From: Faecalicatena faecalis
GTDB taxonomy: Bacteria > Bacillota > Clostridia > Lachnospirales > Lachnospiraceae
Length of the DNA: 64,000 bases
Direction: 5' to 3'
Assembly: GCF_012524165.2 (NCBI RefSeq)
Contig: NZ_JABACJ020000012.1
Coordinates: 62,001-126,000, forward strand
Shown here: positions 17,331 to 27,093 of the stretch, one piece after another
How the letters are laid out: each line of letters begins with the position of its first letter
Position numbering within the stretch: the first letter of the stretch is position 1
The notes under the pieces: generated by a model
What the model was told of the DNA's origin: nothing
Database searches by the model: none
The model's input: the letters and a program-made list of their open reading frames with translations, nothing else
Program-made: the position numbers and the translations under genes

Positions 17331-18386
17331 TTATTTTAATCCGCCTGTAATACCAGCTGCAAGAAGCTGGGTCATATCGTCATATAGAATGGTCTTATCA
17401 TCTGCGCCCATAACAACTGAAATATAAGGGTTATTCTCCATATCCTGTGAATATAGTATGACACAGGAACCGGCCTCATCCGTTGTACCTGTCTTACCAC
17501 CGAAAATATTGACTCCTGCAGGTGCATCTGCTTCTCCAAGAGAATAATAATTGGATGGCAGCCATTGTTCTGTACGTACGGTACCATCATCCCCAGTCAA
17601 TGTCCCTGTATAGGAATCCATCGCTATGATATCCAAAAAACGCTGGTCAGCCACACACGCATTGAACATCAGGTACAGATCATATGCCGTTGTATAATGG
17701 TCCTCCTCGTGAAGCCCATGAGGATTCACAAAATGAGTATTCGTTGCTCCCAGCGCTTCTGCCTCCTGGTTCATCAGGTCTGCGAAAGCCTCCACGCTTC
17801 CGGAAATATGTTCTGCTATCGCTACAGCGCAGTCATTCCCCGAATGCAGAACCAGCCCGCATAGCAGGTCATAAAGTGTCACCTGATCCCCAGTCTTTAG
17901 ATTACAGACCTGTTCATCCCATGAAAAATCTGTCGCATTGGCGCTGACTGTCACCACATCATCCAGATTCCCATACTTTAAGGTCAAATATGCTGTCATG
18001 ATCTTGGTCGTACTGGCTGGGAACAGACGGTCATGGAGGTGATAAGCATACAATACCTCTTTTTTGTTCAGGTCAAAAAGACCGGCCGCATGGAGCGAGG
18101 TGTCATCGCTAAAACCATCCATGGCCTTATCTTGATCTGTCACACACAGATTTGCAGCAAAGAGCTCTCCCTTATAGATTCCCTGTGCATAATGCGTGTT
18201 CTCATAGATTGCCGCCTGGTCATAGGCGGGGCGAAATAGCCTGCCGGATAAAAGGAATCCAACAGCCCCCAGAACAAGGATTCCAATCAGAATTCCCGCA
18301 ACGAGTGGTCCTCTGCTTCTATTCCTGCGTCTTTTATGTCTTCTCCTTCTTGCTCTGGACCGGTTACGGTTCAACTGTTCACTCAT
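17331..18386 (-). CDS. D-alanyl-D-alanine carboxypeptidase (peptidase S11)
   Basis: A 351-residue penicillin-binding protein that trims the terminal D-Ala of peptidoglycan stem peptides. After a strongly basic N terminus (residues 7-25) and a TM anchor (28-47), the serine protease set is complete: Ser125-x-x-Lys128 (ASTTK), SGN in HSGNDCAV, and KTG in GGKTGTTDEAG. The N-terminal anchor replaces the C-terminal amphipathic anchor of DacA/DacF. It is the last gene of the shape/division block. Confidence 0.92.
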   Translation of the reverse strand: MSEQLNRNRSRARRRRHKRRRNRSRGPLVAGILIGILVLGAVGFLLSGRLFRPAYDQAAIYENTHYAQGIYKGELFAANLCVTDQDKAMDGFSDDTSLHAAGLFDLNKKEVLYAYHLHDRLFPASTTKIMTAYLTLKYGNLDDVVTVSANATDFSWDEQVCNLKTGDQVTLYDLLCGLVLHSGNDCAVAIAEHISGSVEAFADLMNQEAEALGATNTHFVNPHGLHEEDHYTTAYDLYLMFNACVADQRFLDIIAMDSYTGTLTGDDGTVRTEQWLPSNYYSLGEADAPAGVNIFGGKTGTTDEAGSCVILYSQDMENNPYISVVMGADDKTILYDDMTQLLAAGITGGLK

Positions 18387-18428
18387 AGGACAGCGCTCCT
18401 TTCGTTCCGGGCCAAAGCATTGGTTTTA

Positions 18429-18824
18429 TTACTTATACATCTCACGCCAGTCCAAATCTCCTCTGTCTAATGCTAAAATCAGTGCTTCTGCAGTTGCTAT
18501 ATTGGTAGCCATTGGAATATTATAGATATCACATAGCTTTACAATATCATTGACATTCGGTTCATGAGAACGTGGAGTCAGCGGATCGCGGAAAAAAATC
18601 AACAGATCCATGTCATTATGCTCAATTTGGGAACCAATCTGCTGATTCCCACCCAGATGTCCGGCAAGATACTTGTGTATATTCAGGTTCGTTACGCTCT
18701 CGACCAATACCCCTGTAGTCTCCGTTGCGAATAAGTGATGTTTGCTTAGAATCCCCCTGTAAGCGATGCAGAAGTTCTGCATTAATTTCTTTTTGGCATC
18801 ATGTGCCACTAATCCGATGTTCAT
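18429..18824 (-). CDS. mgsA: Methylglyoxal synthase
   Basis: Converts dihydroxyacetone phosphate to methylglyoxal, an overflow bypass of lower glycolysis. The 131-residue protein has the standard signature elements: IGLVAHDAKK at the start, TTGVLVE, GHLGGNQQIGSQI, the catalytic-Asp region NDMDLLIFFRDP, and PMATNIATAEAL at the end. It is 14 bp downstream of rodA and so expressed with cell-shape genes, a conserved but metabolically unexplained linkage. Confidence 0.95.
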   Translation of the reverse strand: MNIGLVAHDAKKKLMQNFCIAYRGILSKHHLFATETTGVLVESVTNLNIHKYLAGHLGGNQQIGSQIEHNDMDLLIFFRDPLTPRSHEPNVNDIVKLCDIYNIPMATNIATAEALILALDRGDLDWREMYK

Positions 18825-18838
18825 ATCTTATGTCTCCT

Positions 18839-19981
18839 CTACTGATATTTATTAGGCTGCAAACCGACATTGAGCACAAAGCCAATTCCCATGTAGAAGC
18901 AGATAATGGATGTGACTCCTGCACTTACAAATGGCAGGGAAATCCCTGTATTCGGGAAAATCTGTGTAGCCACACTGATGTTGATGAACGTCTGAACTCC
19001 GATCAGTGTGGCGACTCCGCCGCATATGAGGCGCCCCGCAGTGTCCTTTGCCTTTACCCCAATTAGAATACATTCTATTACAATTAATAATAACAAAATT
19101 ATGACCACACAACAACCCACAAATCCCAATTCTTCCCCAATAATTGCAAAAATAAAGTCTGTCTGCGGTTCGGAAATGAAGTTTCCGTTCTTTACAGAGG
19201 TCGTTGTATTGTTATTATAGCCCTTTCCCGTTAACTGCCCCGAGCCGATAGCCATGACCGAGTTGATCTGCTGATAGGCCTCATCCGTGGCATATTTCTC
19301 CGGCTCCAGCCATGCCAGGATACGGTTCTGCTGATACTGCTTTAAGAATGGCTGGTTCGGCTGTACCACAATGCTCAAGAACAGTGCCGCGGTCGGTATG
19401 GCAATGGCCAGGACCGTCCCGATAAATTTGTAGCTCAGTCCGGCCAGATATAGAATGATGCAGAATAAGACTGCGATACAAATCGTATTGGACAGGTTCG
19501 GCTGTTTATATATCAGGATCAGGGACGGCAGCAATAGGGCCACTGCCTGTATGATCGTCTTTTTCGTGTTCACCTGCTGTTCCCTGTCCATAAAAAACCT
19601 TGCAAAGAACAGGATCAATATAATCTTCGTTAAGTCAGAAGGCTGAAATTGGACAAAACCTAAATTCAGCCATCTGGTAGCACCATTTACCTTTTCACCA
19701 AAAAAACGCACTGCCAGGAGCAGGACGATATTCAGGCCGTACAAAGGCCAGTACCAGTTCAATACCCATTTATAATCGATCAGGGAAATGACGACCATCG
19801 CACATGTTCCCATGACCACTCCGGCAATCTGCTTTCCCTGTACGGCTGCCTGCGCGCTTCCCACTACAAAAATCCCAATGATGGAGATTGCTGTCACAAG
19901 TGCAACGAGGGTGAACTTGTAATCTTTTAAATGATATCTTTGTTTGAGTTTCTGCAAATAGGGTTTCAATTGAAGTTTCAA
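18839..19981 (-). CDS. rodA: Rod-shape SEDS glycosyltransferase RodA
   Basis: A 380-residue SEDS-family integral membrane protein with about ten TM helices. RodA polymerises glycan strands in the elongation complex together with PBP2 (mrdA, upstream). Conserved regions include GATRWLNLGFVQFQPSDLTK, the acidic loop before GKGYNN, EPQTDFIFAIIGEELGF, and GISLPFVSAGVTSI. The start overlaps the stop of minE by 4 bp (ATGA). Confidence 0.94.
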   Translation of the reverse strand: MKLQLKPYLQKLKQRYHLKDYKFTLVALVTAISIIGIFVVGSAQAAVQGKQIAGVVMGTCAMVVISLIDYKWVLNWYWPLYGLNIVLLLAVRFFGEKVNGATRWLNLGFVQFQPSDLTKIILILFFARFFMDREQQVNTKKTIIQAVALLLPSLILIYKQPNLSNTICIAVLFCIILYLAGLSYKFIGTVLAIAIPTAALFLSIVVQPNQPFLKQYQQNRILAWLEPEKYATDEAYQQINSVMAIGSGQLTGKGYNNNTTTSVKNGNFISEPQTDFIFAIIGEELGFVGCCVVIILLLLIVIECILIGVKAKDTAGRLICGGVATLIGVQTFINISVATQIFPNTGISLPFVSAGVTSIICFYMGIGFVLNVGLQPNKYQ

Positions 19982-20187
19982 TAGTTTTCTCCTGTAATCT
20001 TTATATGTATATCTGAACGTGTTATCTTAATGTTAAAATCTTCCGGCTTTACCTCCAGATATTTGGAAACCGTATGGTAGATATCTGAAGAAAATTTTTC
20101 CGCCGTTTCGGGTGTACACTGCATCCTGTCTGCCATAAGCAGAGTCCGAAGTCTTTCTTTTGCAACGTGAACAGATGGTACACTCAT
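19978..20187 (-). CDS. minE: Cell division topological specificity factor MinE
   Basis: A 69-residue MinE, shorter than the 88-residue E. coli protein. The N-terminal helix that stimulates MinD (AKERLRTLLMADR) and the C-terminal dimer domain (VSKYLEVKPEDFNIKIT, IHIKI) are both present. It sits directly after minD, giving a full minCDE set in a Gram-positive; many Bacilli use DivIVA/MinJ instead. Confidence 0.93.
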   Translation of the reverse strand: MSVPSVHVAKERLRTLLMADRMQCTPETAEKFSSDIYHTVSKYLEVKPEDFNIKITRSDIHIKITGENY

Positions 20188-20199
20188 ATAATTTCCCTC

Positions 20200-20991
20200 C
20201 TAGTTCTTTTTAAATAGGCTGGAAACTTTTGCAAAAAATCCTTCCGGCTTGCTGAAATCTGTAATCGGGATGTCATCTCCCAGGATTCTTCTGCATACAT
20301 TTAAGTATGCCTGACCGGACATACATCCTGCCCCAACGATTGGTTCGCCCTGATTCGTTGCAATGACGACCTGTTCATCATCCGGGATGACACCGAGCAG
20401 ATTGATTGCAAGTATCTCTGTCACGTCCTCCACGGACATCATATCGCCCCGTTTGACCATATCCACTCTGAGGCGGTTGATAATAAGGTCATTCCTTTTA
20501 ATTCCATGTGACTCAAGAAGACCAATGATCCGGTCTGCATCCCGGATCGCGGATACCTCTGGAGTTGTCACGACAATGGCACGGTCAGCGCCTGCCACAG
20601 CATTCTCAAATCCCTGTTCGATTCCAGCCGGACAGTCCAGAAGTATGTAATCAAATTCGTCCTTTAAGTCTGCAATCAGTTTGCGCATCTGTTCTGGAGA
20701 GACGGCTGTCTTGTCCTTCGTCTGCGCAGACGGAAGCAGATATAATTCTGGAAAACGCTTGTCCTTGATCAGGGCCTGTTTTAAACGACAGCTTCCTTCT
20801 ATCACATCAACCAGATTATAGATGATCCTGTTTTCAAGCCCCATGACCACATCCAGGTTTCGAAGGCCTAAGTCCGTATCAATGACAATGACCTTCTTCT
20901 CCATCTGCGACAAGCCGATTCCTATATTTGCTGTCGTAGTCGTCTTTCCGACTCCGCCTTTTCCTGATGTAATGACAATAACTTCTCCCAT
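20200..20991 (-). CDS. minD: Septum-site ATPase MinD
   Basis: A 263-residue deviant-Walker ATPase (GKGGVGKTTTTANIG at residues 10-24; IDTDLGLRNLDVVMG; LDCPAGIE). It recruits MinC to the membrane and oscillates with MinE. The C terminus ends in an amphipathic helix (GFFAKVSSLFKKN), the membrane-targeting sequence. The gene lies between minC and minE. Confidence 0.97.
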   Translation of the reverse strand: MGEVIVITSGKGGVGKTTTTANIGIGLSQMEKKVIVIDTDLGLRNLDVVMGLENRIIYNLVDVIEGSCRLKQALIKDKRFPELYLLPSAQTKDKTAVSPEQMRKLIADLKDEFDYILLDCPAGIEQGFENAVAGADRAIVVTTPEVSAIRDADRIIGLLESHGIKRNDLIINRLRVDMVKRGDMMSVEDVTEILAINLLGVIPDDEQVVIATNQGEPIVGAGCMSGQAYLNVCRRILGDDIPITDFSKPEGFFAKVSSLFKKN

Positions 20992-21025
20992 GTTTTTCTT
21001 CCTCCTACAGCTTTTATTCCCAAGA

Positions 21026-21670
21026 TTAGTCTACAAGTGGATCTACGTAGATCCGGCGTCCGTCGACCACGGCAATCTTCGGCCCTCTGATGCTTAGGCT
21101 TTCTTGATAGATGACCTGCCGCTTTGCCTCAATATCACCGATTCGAAGCTGCTTAGGCTGCATGGAAAGAGCAACGACAAATGCCTCCCTGTTTCCTGAT
21201 GCCCCTGCATGAACACTGCCGGACAGGGAACCAACGATGACAACATTCCCTTTTGCGATGACCTTCGCTCCCAGCTCTACATCTCCTAATATGATGATGC
21301 TCGAATCGGATTCAAGTACTTGTCTTTTGCTTAGAGTTCCTCTGTAGAACTGCCCTTCCCTTTTTTGGATATTTGTGAGCGTGTTTTCCACAATGCTTTT
21401 GTATGTCATTTCATTGGTCTCATCACGGTCAATGACACATACGATGTCAATGCCCGTGATTTCTGCAATCACGTCCAGAACCGTCTGTTCCTCCTGATCT
21501 GACATTTTACGGTCTAAGAACGTAACTGCCATTTTCGCCCCCTCAAAGAACTTTGCAGAATCTTTGAATTTGGAGGCGACACTCTCCAGTAAGGTATCAA
21601 AGGATACCTCTGGATTCAGGTGAACTTCGATTCCATAGCGGTTGCTTTTAATTGTTACCAGCCTGTCCAT
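21026..21670 (-). CDS. minC: Septum-site inhibitor MinC
   Basis: A 214-residue FtsZ antagonist. The N-terminal domain (about 1-100) is divergent; the C-terminal beta-helix domain (about 106-205) is clear: FYRGTLSKRQVLES, GDVELGAKVIAKGNVVIVGSL, SGNREAFVVALSMQPKQLRIG. The last part carries the MinD-binding face. It is 40 bp downstream of mrdA and co-directional with minD and minE. Confidence 0.94.
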   Translation of the reverse strand: MDRLVTIKSNRYGIEVHLNPEVSFDTLLESVASKFKDSAKFFEGAKMAVTFLDRKMSDQEEQTVLDVIAEITGIDIVCVIDRDETNEMTYKSIVENTLTNIQKREGQFYRGTLSKRQVLESDSSIIILGDVELGAKVIAKGNVVIVGSLSGSVHAGASGNREAFVVALSMQPKQLRIGDIEAKRQVIYQESLSIRGPKIAVVDGRRIYVDPLVD

Positions 21671-21709
21671 GTATATTCACATCCTTTTTAAGTATATCAA
21701 CATGCAGGA

Positions 21710-24577
21710 TTAATCGCCTGCAATGGCTGTACCAAGCTGTGCGGCAGAACCTGTGATCAGCTCTTTCTTATCAGCGAGCTTAAAGTTTGCCCTTACAATA
21801 TCTCTGCCGATTTCTGCAGCGTAGGATGAACTGTAACCATTTGCAATACGTACTGCGATTGCAATCTCAGGTTTATCTGCCGGTGCGAAGCCGACGAACA
21901 AACCGTGGTCTGGATGAAGGGCGCTCTGCTGTGCGGTACCTGTCTTACCAGCCATCTCGATTCCAAGTCCTGAAAAACTAGGAGTATCCTGAATCATAGC
22001 AATCATACCCTGATGCACCAGATTCCAAGTAGTGCTGCTGACATCTGTGATTTCATTAGCAACAACAGGTTCATACTTCTTAATGATCTTGCCATTGACA
22101 TCCGTCGTCTTATCTAACAGAGACAGATTATATACAGTTCCTTTGTTTGCAACAGTTGCAACGTATCGATTGAGCTGGCTGACCGTAAAGTTATTCGTGC
22201 CCTGTCCAATTGCACTCTGTACGGCATATTCATCGGAAATCCGGGGTTCGGATTCTGGAATTTCAATCCCGGACTTTTCACCGAGGCCGAATTCCTTTGC
22301 ATATTTTGCGAGCTTTTCCACACCCTGGTCGCTGTCGTAGTCTCCGTCTTTATCCAGTCCCAGGTCATACCCCACTTCATAGAAGAAGACGTTACAGGAG
22401 TGCATAAGGGCTCCTGTTACCTCCAGCGGACCATGCCCGCCTGGATAGATCCAGCACCTTGGGCTCGGTGTAACCTTATCGAATTCTCCACCGCAGCTAA
22501 TATAGCTGTCTGGAGAGATCACGCCCTCTGTCAGTCCTGCCACGGCAGATATCATCTTATAGGTAGATCCGGGAGCTGTTCTCTCCTGCGTCGCATTATT
22601 GTAGAATGGACGGGAAAGCCCGGTCACAAGCTGATTATAGTACTTGGAATCCATCGTATTCGCCAGCCGGTTATTATCATATCCCGGATAGGATACGCAC
22701 GCCAGAACTTCTCCGGTGTTCGGATCACTGACTACGGCAGAACCTGTACAAGGCTCCAGGGCTAGCTGTCCCGGTGTGATCTGCAGGCTCTGGATCTTTT
22801 GATAAAGCCAGCCGTAGGAATCTACGCTTCCATTTGCCAGTCCTTTATAGGCAGCCTCGTCCATCGGCAGGACTCCCTGCTCATACACAATGGCACAGAT
22901 CTGTCCTCCACTGATACTACCTGATTTTATAAGATATTTGTAGAGAAGTTTGTCGAAATTAACATCTGAATCCAAATAATTTTGTAAAAATGTTAAAATT
23001 CCCTGGTAAATTTCGGCGGAATCCGAATATTTCTCATCGGAAATATAATCGGACAGCTTGGAAGTATCAATCCAGTTCTTAGAAATCGCATAATTCAGAT
23101 ATTTATTCAAACTGATCGTCTCATCCGTTGTCCACTGCTTGTAAACCTCATCATTGGTGTCGATCTTATCGGGTATGAGGATTCCGACAGCCTTCTGAAG
23201 GACATCGATGGAAATATAATCCATATATGCCTTCATCTCATCGGAAAGGTCCTTGTAGGCCTTGGCACCACTATTGTTCATTTCGTTGATGATCTCTGTG
23301 ATCGCAGAGGACTTTCTTTCTGTGAACTTCTGGTATACTTGTTTTTCTACTGTCTTGGCGTCGTCTGCCCCAAAATGGCTTTCATCGATGATCTCATTGG
23401 CAATGAAAGCATTGTAGGCATCGTCGACTGGAATGATGATCTGGCTTGAATCGCTGGTTTGGCTCGGATCATAGTTCATGACATTGCGCAGCTTGGACAG
23501 TACGATTCCGGCAAGCTTTTCCTCCAGAAGCTGATAGGTCTGCTCCTGCAGGTCTTTATCAATCGTCAGGTATACGTCATTGCCGGCCTCCGGGTCCTTA
23601 CTGCTGACTTTATCCGTCACTTTACCGACACTATCTACATAGAACTGCTTCTTTCCTTTAGTTCCCTGAAGAACTTCATCCATGGTCTGTTCCAATCCTG
23701 CCTTACCGACAATATCGGTCTGGGAATACTTCTTTTTCTGGTCCTTATCCAGGGCATTGTATTCTTCCTGAGAAATCTTTCCTGTATATCCGATAATGGA
23801 AGCAAAATATTTGCTGTCTGTATAACGGCGCATGGAATCTTCCGCAATATCCACGCCGTCCAGTTCATCCAGGTTCTCCATGATGGCAGCCACTGTCTCA
23901 TCACTAACATCTGTGGCAAGCGTGGTCGGAATGAACTTCTGGAAACTATTCAGGTTGATGGCATATCTTAGGTTGACCATTTTTAAAAGGTAGGCCTTGT
24001 CCATCTTCTTCATATCCAGGTCATATCCATAGACCTCGTCTGTACACAGATACTTCATGATATCTGCAGCGGAGGCATTTCTCTGCTTTTCCGTCAGCTC
24101 ATCAATGGTCTTGAGTCCGTAGACGTCGGCGATAAAACGCAGCTTCAAGGTCTCATTGGTCTGGGAGAACTCATAATTTCCAGCGGAATCTAATACGACG
24201 CCAAAGTCGCTGATCACAGAGTCCCCATTCGATTCTACGATTGAGATGATCTTCTCCAGGATTCCATTCAAAATCTCGTTTCGATCCTCCCCGGTGATAT
24301 TATCCTCAATGGTGACAGAATAAGCCAGTTCATTATATGCAAGAAGATTCCCATTACGGTCATAGATATTCCCTCTGGTGCCGGGAATCTCCCTTGTCTT
24401 TAAAATCTGCAGTTTATAGTTGTCCATATAATACTGCCCCTTCACGATCTGCAGATAGAACACGCGGTTCACCAGAATTGCAAACAGAGCACAGAATGCA
24501 AGGATCAACACAAACAGACGTGATTTAACAATTCGAAATACAGTATCTTTTATACGCTCAAACAAATTTACTTGCAC
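21710..24577 (-). CDS. mrdA: Penicillin-binding protein 2 with a large insertion
   Basis: The class B transpeptidase of the elongasome. The 955-residue protein has an N-terminal TM (about 17-38), the dimerisation/pedestal region (RGNIYDRNGNLLAYN), and the transpeptidase set Ser671 (PGSTYKM), SCN near residue 727 and KTG near residue 878. It is about 300 residues longer than usual. Extra sequence, mostly predicted helical, lies between TIDKDLQEQTYQLLEE (about 345) and GSAVVSDPNTGEVLACVSYP (about 625). The start overlaps mreD by 20 bp. The insertion is probably a clade feature; its role is unknown. Confidence 0.93.
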   Translation of the reverse strand: MQVNLFERIKDTVFRIVKSRLFVLILAFCALFAILVNRVFYLQIVKGQYYMDNYKLQILKTREIPGTRGNIYDRNGNLLAYNELAYSVTIEDNITGEDRNEILNGILEKIISIVESNGDSVISDFGVVLDSAGNYEFSQTNETLKLRFIADVYGLKTIDELTEKQRNASAADIMKYLCTDEVYGYDLDMKKMDKAYLLKMVNLRYAINLNSFQKFIPTTLATDVSDETVAAIMENLDELDGVDIAEDSMRRYTDSKYFASIIGYTGKISQEEYNALDKDQKKKYSQTDIVGKAGLEQTMDEVLQGTKGKKQFYVDSVGKVTDKVSSKDPEAGNDVYLTIDKDLQEQTYQLLEEKLAGIVLSKLRNVMNYDPSQTSDSSQIIIPVDDAYNAFIANEIIDESHFGADDAKTVEKQVYQKFTERKSSAITEIINEMNNSGAKAYKDLSDEMKAYMDYISIDVLQKAVGILIPDKIDTNDEVYKQWTTDETISLNKYLNYAISKNWIDTSKLSDYISDEKYSDSAEIYQGILTFLQNYLDSDVNFDKLLYKYLIKSGSISGGQICAIVYEQGVLPMDEAAYKGLANGSVDSYGWLYQKIQSLQITPGQLALEPCTGSAVVSDPNTGEVLACVSYPGYDNNRLANTMDSKYYNQLVTGLSRPFYNNATQERTAPGSTYKMISAVAGLTEGVISPDSYISCGGEFDKVTPSPRCWIYPGGHGPLEVTGALMHSCNVFFYEVGYDLGLDKDGDYDSDQGVEKLAKYAKEFGLGEKSGIEIPESEPRISDEYAVQSAIGQGTNNFTVSQLNRYVATVANKGTVYNLSLLDKTTDVNGKIIKKYEPVVANEITDVSSTTWNLVHQGMIAMIQDTPSFSGLGIEMAGKTGTAQQSALHPDHGLFVGFAPADKPEIAIAVRIANGYSSSYAAEIGRDIVRANFKLADKKELITGSAAQLGTAIAGD

Positions 24578-25091
24578 TCCTTTTTTCTTCTGCTTCTAAC
24601 TTGTGGTTTATAAATAAAATTAATGGATACACCCCGAGAGCGACTACAATCGTGTAGATCAGCTCGGGAATGATATTGTGGCTCAAATAATAAATAAAAT
24701 CAAATTCACTGCGCAACATGAACATCAGCAGATAGATGACCAGCCCGTACAGGAATTCACTGGCCGCGATCAGGACCAGCGGCAGTTTGATGTCTTCGTC
24801 GTAATATACCTGCTCGAACAGACTGTTGATAAAACCGAGCAGCAAATAGATCAGGGCATAGAACCCCAGGATATTGCCGAATTGGATATCAATCATCAAG
24901 CCGGAGAAAAACCCGACCAGCATTCCTTCTTTCGGTCCTCTCATGAATCCAAAAGCCGCCGTTACGATGATTATCAGATTCGGCTTGATGGATGCCAGTG
25001 TCAAGTGTGAGAACAAGGTGCACTGGAGCAGATAGCAGACGATTACAATGACTGCTGTCACACCGATTCTTTTCGCTTTCATCTTTTTCAT
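24558..25091 (-). CDS. mreD: Rod-shape protein MreD
   Basis: A 177-residue integral membrane protein with five or so TM helices (FGFMRGPKEGMLVGFFSGLMID is a typical MreD loop region, here positions 24882-24947). MreD bridges MreC to the RodA/PBP2 enzymes. Its identity rests on position between mreC and mrdA, size and topology, since MreD sequences vary. The end overlaps the start of mrdA. Confidence 0.92.
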   Translation of the reverse strand: MKKMKAKRIGVTAVIVIVCYLLQCTLFSHLTLASIKPNLIIIVTAAFGFMRGPKEGMLVGFFSGLMIDIQFGNILGFYALIYLLLGFINSLFEQVYYDEDIKLPLVLIAASEFLYGLVIYLLMFMLRSEFDFIYYLSHNIIPELIYTIVVALGVYPLILFINHKLEAEEKRSASKFV

Positions 25092-25122
25092 CGGTCAGAT
25101 TCCTCCTTTCTTTGCCGACTCT

Positions 25123-25989
25123 TTATTCTTTCTCTGTACCTGTCAGATCCGCCTTGGTCTTCGTAATGACCAATACCTCCTGTAGGTTCTTAAAGTCTAC
25201 CACCGGAGTGATATATCCTGAACGGGTCAGGTTATTGGAATCAACAGTAATCTCGCTAACATAACCGATGAGGATTCCCTGGAGATACTTATCACTGATA
25301 TGGGAGGTCACGATCTGATCGCCTACCTGGACCTTATTCTCATTGTTCTCCATCTGCTCAAATCGAATCTTCCCATCGTTGATCAGGGAGAGATCACCTC
25401 TGACCATACATCTGTCAGAGGTGGACAGGACCATGGCACTGACATTACTGGAATCATCAATCACAGAACGCACTGTTGCCCAGGTGGGGCCGACCTTTGT
25501 CACAATACCCACCAGGCCGCTGCCTGCCATGACATTCATATTCTTTTTGATGCCGTCCTTACTTCCTTTATCAATCGTAAAGGTGCTGAACCAGTTCCCG
25601 GAATCCTTCGCGATTACGTGGGCTCCTGTCTTTTCATAATCTGCATAGTTCTGGTCAAGCTTATACAGCGCCTGAAGACGCTCCAATTCATACTTCTCTT
25701 CCTGTAAGTTGTTATTCTCCGTAATCAAAGCATCTACTTTGTCCTGGAGGGCATCCTTTTCCTTTCGGACCTCCTGCAGTGTATCAAAATTATCACTAAT
25801 GTCGCCAAGCCAGGTGCCGATCTGATTGATCCCTTTCTGCATCGGGATGATGGTCACGCTCGCGATTCCTTTGAATGGAGCGCCTGCCTTATCATAGAAG
25901 AATGACAGTACCATCAAAAGAATACAGAACAGACACAGCCCTGCCAGATAGTATTTACTTTTTGAAGAGGTTTGATTTTTCTTTTTCAT
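25123..25989 (-). CDS. mreC: Rod-shape protein MreC
   Basis: A 288-residue protein with a TM at residues 12-30, a coiled coil (about 65-105: KEKDALQDKVDALITENN) and a C-terminal double beta-barrel (HVIAKDSGNWFSTFTIDKGS, GLVGIVTKVG, VGDQIVTS). It organises the elongation complex outside the membrane. It starts 1 bp after mreB, so translation is tightly coupled. Confidence 0.94.
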   Translation of the reverse strand: MKKKNQTSSKSKYYLAGLCLFCILLMVLSFFYDKAGAPFKGIASVTIIPMQKGINQIGTWLGDISDNFDTLQEVRKEKDALQDKVDALITENNNLQEEKYELERLQALYKLDQNYADYEKTGAHVIAKDSGNWFSTFTIDKGSKDGIKKNMNVMAGSGLVGIVTKVGPTWATVRSVIDDSSNVSAMVLSTSDRCMVRGDLSLINDGKIRFEQMENNENKVQVGDQIVTSHISDKYLQGILIGYVSEITVDSNNLTRSGYITPVVDFKNLQEVLVITKTKADLTGTEKE

Positions 25990-25990
25990 A

Positions 25991-27013
25991 TTATCTCAGC
26001 CACCTATAATCTTCATCTAACATAGAATATGTTAACTTCTTATACTCTTTATTCAAAATCATCTTTTTTAATCCTGAAACCGCACATAATTCTGGATTTT
26101 GAATCATGGTTACCTTTAAGCCGGTGCTCTCCTCAAGGTATGTAGAAAGTCCCCTTAGGTTCGCGAGTCCTCCGGTCAGATAAATTCCTTTCTCATCAAT
26201 GCCCCTTCGGACATCTGGCGGTGTACGGTCTAAGAGAGACTTGATGGAACGCACGCACTCTGCCAGTGGTTCCTTCATAGCCGCCCTTACGATTCCGATG
26301 GGAATAGACTCTTGCTGCGGCACTCCCGTGAGCAGGTTCCGGCCTGCGACTTGAAGGGAAGCATCGCCCGCCTCCTCGAACACACCAAATTCCTTTCGCA
26401 GCGTCTCTGCTGTCAGCCGTCCGATCAGGAAATCCAGATTATGCCGGACCAGATTGGCAATGGCGGAATCAAAATGGACACCGCCAATCTTAATCAGCCT
26501 GTTCAATACCATACCGCCTGATGCGAGTACAGAAAGCTCTGTCGTCTCACCGCCGAAATTGGCGATGAAGATTCCCTTCTCATTCCAAATGTCAATTCCC
26601 ATGCCTACGGCCTCTGCGATGCCCCGTTCTACGATTCGCACTGATTTTGCCTTGGCACTGGAATGGAACACCAGGTCATAGAAGGCCTTCTTCTCCACCT
26701 CCGTCACATCTGTCGGTACGGCAATTACATATTCTGCTCCCCTGGAAAACTGTCTGTCCGTATCCAGCAAGGTCTGCAACAGATACTGCATATCATCAAA
26801 ATGTGCAATGACACCATTCTTCATTGGGAAGACGACCTGAATATTATCGGGTGCCTTCTCATACATCTCATATGCCTCATTGCCAGTAGAAAAGATATAC
26901 TTCTTATCCTTCATGGCAATAACATTCTTTGCTTTCCAAATTTTATCTTTCTTCTTATCAAATATTTTTATCTCATAAGTCCCCAGATCTAGTCCATATA
27001 CATTCCTGGCCAT
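25991..27013 (-). CDS. mreB: Rod-shape actin MreB
   Basis: A 340-residue actin-like ATPase that positions wall synthesis. Phosphate-1 (YGLDLGTYEIKIF), the MKNGVIAHFDD loop, the FGGETTELSVLA phosphate-2 region and the adenosine-binding GIYLTGGLANLRGL are all visible. The sequence departs from typical MreB at several positions (for example no AxGxEA motif; TGNEAYEMYEKAP instead), which is common for clostridial MreB paralogues. It heads the mreBCD-mrdA-minCDE-rodA block. Confidence 0.92.
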   Translation of the reverse strand: MARNVYGLDLGTYEIKIFDKKKDKIWKAKNVIAMKDKKYIFSTGNEAYEMYEKAPDNIQVVFPMKNGVIAHFDDMQYLLQTLLDTDRQFSRGAEYVIAVPTDVTEVEKKAFYDLVFHSSAKAKSVRIVERGIAEAVGMGIDIWNEKGIFIANFGGETTELSVLASGGMVLNRLIKIGGVHFDSAIANLVRHNLDFLIGRLTAETLRKEFGVFEEAGDASLQVAGRNLLTGVPQQESIPIGIVRAAMKEPLAECVRSIKSLLDRTPPDVRRGIDEKGIYLTGGLANLRGLSTYLEESTGLKVTMIQNPELCAVSGLKKMILNKEYKKLTYSMLDEDYRWLR

Positions 27014-27093
27014 ATGTTACACTTCCCCTTATTTCATATCAGGCAGATTTTTTCATCCGCCTATTCCTTTATCAAAATTTAAAATACCTGCAT

